From NCBI RefSeq assembly GCF_044628455.1, contig NZ_JBIYZW010000001.1, positions 62,001-126,000 on the forward strand: a stretch of 64,000 nt of DNA, in the 5' to 3' direction. This document shows, one piece after another, positions 60,812 to 64,000 of this stretch. Position 1 is the stretch's first letter, and each line of letters begins with the position of its first letter. Origin of the DNA: Solirubrum sp044628455 (lineage in GTDB: Bacteria; Bacteroidota; Bacteroidia; Cytophagales; Hymenobacteraceae). A program made the translations under genes and the position numbers. Under the pieces are notes generated by a model. The model saw only the letters and a list, made by a program, of their open reading frames with translations. It was not told the DNA's origin and ran no database searches.

Positions 60812-61783
60812 ATGAACGTAACCAACTTCCTCAAGCACCACTACCGCCACTTCAACGCCGCGGCCCTGATCGACGCCGCCGAAGGCTACAACAAGCACCT
60901 GGCCGAGGGCGGCAAAATGATGATTACCCTGGCCGGCGCCATGAGCACCGCCGAAATGGGCATCCAACTCGCCGAGCTCATCCGGCAGGACAAGGTGCAG
61001 ATCATCAGCTGCACCGGTGCCAACCTGGAGGAGGACATCTTCAACCTGGTGGCCCACGACTTCTACGAGCGCGTGCCCAACTACCGCGACCTGACGCCCG
61101 CCGACGAGCAGGCTCTGCTGGAGCGCCACATGAACCGCGTAACCGATACCTGCATTCCCGAAGAGGAAGCCATGCGCCGCCTCGAGCACTCGGTGCTCAA
61201 GTTCTGGGAGCAGGCCGACAAGAAGGGCGAGCGGTACTTCCCCCACGAGTTCTTCTACCAGATTCTGAAGTCGGGCGAGCTGGAGCAATACTACCAGATC
61301 GACCCCAAGGACTCGTGGATGCTGGCCGCCGCCGAGAAAAACCTGCCCATCATCTGCCCGGGCTGGGAAGACTCCACGCTGGGCAACATCTTCGCCGGTC
61401 ACGTCATCTCGGGCGACATCCAGAACGTGCACACCGTGCGCACCGGCATCGAGTACATGATCTACCTGGCCGACTGGTACACCCAGAACGCCAAGGAGGA
61501 AAGCAAAGTGGGCTTCTTCCAGATCGGTGGCGGCATTGCCGGCGACTTCCCCATCTGCGTGGTGCCCATGCTGCACCAGGACCTGCAGCGCACCTCGGTG
61601 CCGCTGTGGGGCTACTTCGCCCAGATTTCCGACTCGACGACCTCCTACGGCTCGTACTCGGGCGCCGTGCCCAACGAGAAAATCACCTGGGGCAAGCTGG
61701 GCCAGGACACGCCCAAGTTCATCATCGAATCGGACGCCACCATCGTGGCCCCGCTGATTTTCGCGATGGTGCTGGGCCAGTAA
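60812..61783 (+). CDS. Deoxyhypusine synthase homologue
   Basis: 323 residues from the ATG at 60812. It matches the deoxyhypusine synthase family: GGKMMITLAGAMSTAEMGI, ISCTGANLEEDIFNLVAH, NNIFAGH-like and GGGIAGDFPICVVPM for NAD binding, and ITWGKLG with the lysine (Lys295) that corresponds to the catalytic Lys329 of the human enzyme. Bacteria have no eIF5A, so hypusination is unlikely; homospermidine or another aminobutyl transfer from spermidine is the known alternative for such homologues. It is a single gene with a terminator. Confidence 0.93.
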   Translation: MNVTNFLKHHYRHFNAAALIDAAEGYNKHLAEGGKMMITLAGAMSTAEMGIQLAELIRQDKVQIISCTGANLEEDIFNLVAHDFYERVPNYRDLTPADEQALLERHMNRVTDTCIPEEEAMRRLEHSVLKFWEQADKKGERYFPHEFFYQILKSGELEQYYQIDPKDSWMLAAAEKNLPIICPGWEDSTLGNIFAGHVISGDIQNVHTVRTGIEYMIYLADWYTQNAKEESKVGFFQIGGGIAGDFPICVVPMLHQDLQRTSVPLWGYFAQISDSTTSYGSYSGAVPNEKITWGKLGQDTPKFIIESDATIVAPLIFAMVLGQ

Positions 61784-61803
61784 TTGCCGACTTAGCTACT
61801 TAT

Positions 61804-61842
61804 CAAAAAAGCCCGCCGCTGAATCCAGCGGCGGGCTTTTTT
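61804..61842. terminator. Bidirectional intrinsic terminator
   Basis: AAAAAAGCCCGCCGCTG and CAGCGGCGGGCTTTTTT form a perfect stem between two convergent genes. Confidence 0.95.
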
Positions 61843-61857
61843 GTGCGCGGGAGTTGC

Positions 61858-62358
61858 TTAAACGACCGTTTGCAGCAGTTGATGCAGGTCCTCCCGAATT
61901 GCTTCTCGTAGCTGCTGATCATCAAGTGGAAAGTCCCGCAGGGAATCCCAGGCGCGCTCGTCTTCAGGAGTAAGGGGGGCATCAAAGTCTAAGTTCTGCA
62001 ATGCTGCCACGGCTGCGGCTTTGGCTTGCTCGGCGGTGTCGAAAAACTGCGTTTGGATGCTTCGGCAGAAGGCTGCGTCGATGGCTTGGCCTTCTGCGTT
62101 GGAGTAGGCATCGGAATAACTCAGGCTATAAGCCAGAATCTGCTTGTCGCTTCGGAATATTTCTAGTTCAATCGAGCTTTTTACTGGTTGGACATCGAGT
62201 GTCTTTGCGGAAGCCTGGAACCCCGGGCCGGTCAGCAACTCGGTGTGAATGGAAAGGCTGGGATTCAGCCGTTCGAGGTCGGAAAGGGGAACAAATATGG
62301 CCTCGTATAGATCGGTCAAAATGATTTCGAAAGACTCTGTTCGCTCGAATGTAAACAT
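61858..62358 (-). CDS. Uncharacterised acidic protein
   Basis: 166 residues, no signal peptide. The first 75 residues look beta-rich (MFTFERTESFEIILTDLYEAIF, VKSSIELEIFRSDKQ), the rest is helical with an acidic C-terminal part (LTPEDERAWDSLRDFPLDDQQ). No family was recognised. Its base composition is lower in GC than its neighbours, so recent arrival is possible. It converges on the DHS homologue. Confidence 0.7.
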   Translation of the reverse strand: MFTFERTESFEIILTDLYEAIFVPLSDLERLNPSLSIHTELLTGPGFQASAKTLDVQPVKSSIELEIFRSDKQILAYSLSYSDAYSNAEGQAIDAAFCRSIQTQFFDTAEQAKAAAVAALQNLDFDAPLTPEDERAWDSLRDFPLDDQQLREAIREDLHQLLQTVV

Positions 62359-62404
62359 GGGCTGGGGCCTGTAGGGAAAAGGTACGGGTTGGGAAAATCA
62401 GCTC

Positions 62405-63100
62405 TCACGGCCGCACCCCGCCGGTATCCTTGCCGGGCTGGGTGAAGAAGCGCGGGTCGTAGAGTCCTTTCACCGCGTCGGGCTCGTCGATGTGCAGGCG
62501 CAGCTGCTCCAGCAGGCCGAGCTTGAGCTGGCGGGCGGCGGCGCGGCGCAGGCGCTTTTCCTGGCGGCTGTCGTCCTGCACCTCGCCCTTGCTTTCGCCC
62601 TGGGTTTGGCGGGCCAGGGTGTAAGCTGCTTGCAGGGCAGCGGCGCGGTCGGCCAGGGGCTGACCCAGGGCGGTTTTATACTGCTCGGTGAGGCTGGCGG
62701 TGCGGGCCAGCAGGGTGGGCAGCGTGAGCCGGGTGGCGTTGCTGTATTCGCTGCGGCCGCGGGGCATAAACTCAGCCAGGGCCTGGGCATTGGGGCTTTT
62801 GCGCTTGAAGACGTACTCCACGTCGGGCAGCAGCTCATCCTTGGCAAAGGCCTTGAAGGCGGCTAGCTGCTGGTCTACCGCATCGGTGCGGCCTTCCCGC
62901 TCGCCCAGGTTCTGGCTTTGGTCGCCCAGCAGGGCGGCGTAGCTGGCGTGGTGGGGCTGCAGGGCCGCAATCATGGCGGCGTAGCGGCCGCCCTCGTTCT
63001 GGCTGGCGAGGCGGGCCAGGTGCCCGGCCATCAGGTCGCGAAAATCCTCGCGGTTGAGCCGGGGCGATAGAAATGGGTTCTTTAGAAAAGGCAGAAACAT
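62405..63100 (-). CDS. Uncharacterised helical protein
   Basis: 231 residues beginning MFLPFLKNPFLSPRLNREDF. Apart from the N-terminus it is all helical, rich in Ala, Gln and Arg (HLARLASQNEGGRYAAMIAALQ, AALQAAYTLARQTQGESKG), with a long polar patch near residue 175. It may be a phage-like or scaffold-type helical bundle, but I recognise no family. It is followed on the minus strand by the acidic protein (46 bases). Confidence 0.7.
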   Translation of the reverse strand: MFLPFLKNPFLSPRLNREDFRDLMAGHLARLASQNEGGRYAAMIAALQPHHASYAALLGDQSQNLGEREGRTDAVDQQLAAFKAFAKDELLPDVEYVFKRKSPNAQALAEFMPRGRSEYSNATRLTLPTLLARTASLTEQYKTALGQPLADRAAALQAAYTLARQTQGESKGEVQDDSRQEKRLRRAAARQLKLGLLEQLRLHIDEPDAVKGLYDPRFFTQPGKDTGGVRP

Positions 63101-63155
63101 ATGCGAAGTATATAGGGTGAAACCTCAGCAATATAGGGTCTTTGGTTACCGGGCA

Positions 63156-63365
63156 AAAGCTTGGCTCCGGAAAATGCAACGGGACGTTGTGCTGATTTAC
63201 AATGCCCCGCTGAAGCTGATTTGGGGGCTTGTAAACCAATACAATACTCCACCGAGCCTGCTTTGCGGGCTTGAAAAGGTTTACAATGCTCCTTGGCGCG
63301 TTCAGCGGAGCATTGTAAACCGTTGCAATGCCCCGCCGAAGCTGCTTTGCTGTTGCGGAGACCCT
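63156..63365. repeat. Intergenic array D, four 42-bp units of paired inverted 21-mers
   Basis: TACAATGCCCC-like starts occur at 63198, 63240, 63282 and 63324, exactly 42 bases apart; a decayed unit may precede at 63156. Within a unit the half TTTACAATGCCCC is followed by its rough inverse GGGGCTTGTAAA, so the true step is 21 bases in alternating orientation. It sits between two minus-strand genes. Frames on both strands stay open through it with a 14-residue period. Confidence 0.85.
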
Positions 63366-63419
63366 TCAATGGCCATCCGCTGGCACGCGGGGCTGCGCGC
63401 CAGCTGGCTCCCGAACAGC

Positions 63420-63456
63420 AAAACGGGCCGCTGCGGCGTGCGCAGCGGCCCGTTGG
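63420..63456 (-). terminator. Intrinsic terminator of the partial gene at 63484
   Basis: ACGGGCCGCTGCG and CGCAGCGGCCCGT form a perfect 13-bp stem; a short T run follows on the minus strand. Confidence 0.85.
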
Positions 63457-63483
63457 AGGCTACCTACCGGGCGAAGGGGCGGC

Positions 63484-64000
63484 TTAGTTGACGCCGCCCA
63501 GGGATTCGCCGAATTGGTTGCGGCCCACGGCCATCACCTCTTCCAGGGTCACGGCCTTGCCCTTGCTCACGCACGAGCCGGCTTGCATCTCGGGCAGCAG
63601 GGCCACCACCGGGCCGCTCTGCGACTCGCTCTGGGCCTGCCCGGCCATGCCCGGCACCCCGGCTACGCCGCCGAGGGCGCGGCCGAGCTTGCCGCCCAGC
63701 TTCTTGGCCGTGGCGGCACCGCCCTCGCCCCCCGGCTTGGTGGCCACGGTGGCGGCGTGCACGCGGTTGGTGAGCTTGATTTTGGGCGAGGTGTACACCA
63801 GCGACGCCTTGATAATAGGATTGGTTACCTCGCGCTGCTGCCGCTCGTCCCACTTGGTTTCGTGGCCCGAAATCTGGCCCGCGTACAGCTCGTAGTACAC
63901 CACGCTGCCCTTGGTAGTGGCCGGGTCGAGGTTGGTGTACTGGAGCACGTTAAACGAGGCGTTGTCCACGTCGACGATGTAGTTGCTGATGGGGTGGGTG
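63484..64000 (-). CDS. Uncharacterised protein, 5' end outside window
   Basis: At least 172 residues are visible and the frame is still open at the right edge, so the N-terminus lies outside. The first part reads THPISNYIVDVDNASFNVLQ, then KGSVVYYELYAGQISGHETK; the middle is Gly/Ala/Lys-rich (KPGGEGGAATAKKLGGKLG), the end KAVTLEEVMAVGRNQFGES. No family was recognised. The terminator at 63420 belongs to it. Confidence 0.75.
   Translation of the reverse strand, partial: THPISNYIVDVDNASFNVLQYTNLDPATTKGSVVYYELYAGQISGHETKWDERQQREVTNPIIKASLVYTSPKIKLTNRVHAATVATKPGGEGGAATAKKLGGKLGRALGGVAGVPGMAGQAQSESQSGPVVALLPEMQAGSCVSKGKAVTLEEVMAVGRNQFGESLGGVN

Overview
The window looks like chromosomal DNA of a high-GC member of the Bacteroidota, most likely a Hymenobacter-type bacterium (Cytophagales). 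Supporting signs are a TonB receptor with a carboxypeptidase-like N-terminal domain, a secreted amidase with a type IX (Por) sorting tail, LytTR/LytS regulator pairs, DUF4097, DUF4136, DUF2382, DUF6370 and DUF4180 proteins, weak Shine-Dalgarno sites, and at least one clear Bacteroidota promoter (TTTG-N20-TATTTTTG before the pyruvate dehydrogenase E2 gene). No rRNA, tRNA, CRISPR-Cas or prophage was recognised.

Layout. 1-4.1 kb: the 3' part of an RHS polymorphic-toxin gene, an overlapping small gene in the immunity position, and a 123-bp MITE-like element. 4.1-8.6 kb: a YfcC-type permease, a small protein, a GT39-type glycosyltransferase and an alpha/beta hydrolase. 8.9-13.2 kb: an M28 peptidase, a CZB-like protein without its metal ligands, a triple-PAS protein and a membrane protein. 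13.4-19 kb: stress-type genes (YflT-like and two DUF2382/YsnF proteins), a 37-aa basic protein, ElaA, a SnoaL-like protein, FabH and a DUF4136 lipoprotein. 19.4-28 kb: a TonB receptor, a tetratricopeptide-like (TPR-like) secreted protein, a LytS/LytTR pair, GAF, CAT-like and HAD proteins. 27.3-33 kb: an ECF sigma / HEAT anti-sigma / DUF4097 operon and a large outer-membrane receptor. 33.3-39.1 kb: a HelD-like helicase, a second LytTR/LytS pair and two membrane proteins. 39.4-46.4 kb: an outer-membrane protein, a DPP III lipoprotein, MenE, DinB, a free-standing plug-like protein. 47-52 kb: an AT-rich secreted YD-like protein, DUF6370, DUF4180 and the type IX amidase. 52-57 kb: menaquinone genes menF, menD and menB with a hotdog thioesterase. 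57-64 kb: a histidine phosphatase, PDH E2, HslV, a deoxyhypusine-synthase homologue and uncharacterised proteins.

Functional links. MenF, MenD, MenB and MenE, plus the thioesterase, cover most of the route from chorismate to 1,4-dihydroxy-2-naphthoate; menC, menA and menH are not in the window. The sigma / anti-sigma / DUF4097 set looks like one envelope-response operon. The two LytS/LytTR pairs are paralogous and share an unusual repeat in the gap between kinase and regulator genes.

Most unusual signal. Several intergenic gaps hold short degenerate arrays whose sequences are unrelated to one another but which all run at 21 bp or 42 bp (8.6, 36.4, 40.7, 46.5 and 63.2 kb), with a related 11-bp-phased set at 21.9 kb. 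Twenty-one bp is two helical turns and seven codons, so either helically phased binding sites or a heptad-type repeat peptide could explain it. This is offered as the best candidate for something undescribed.
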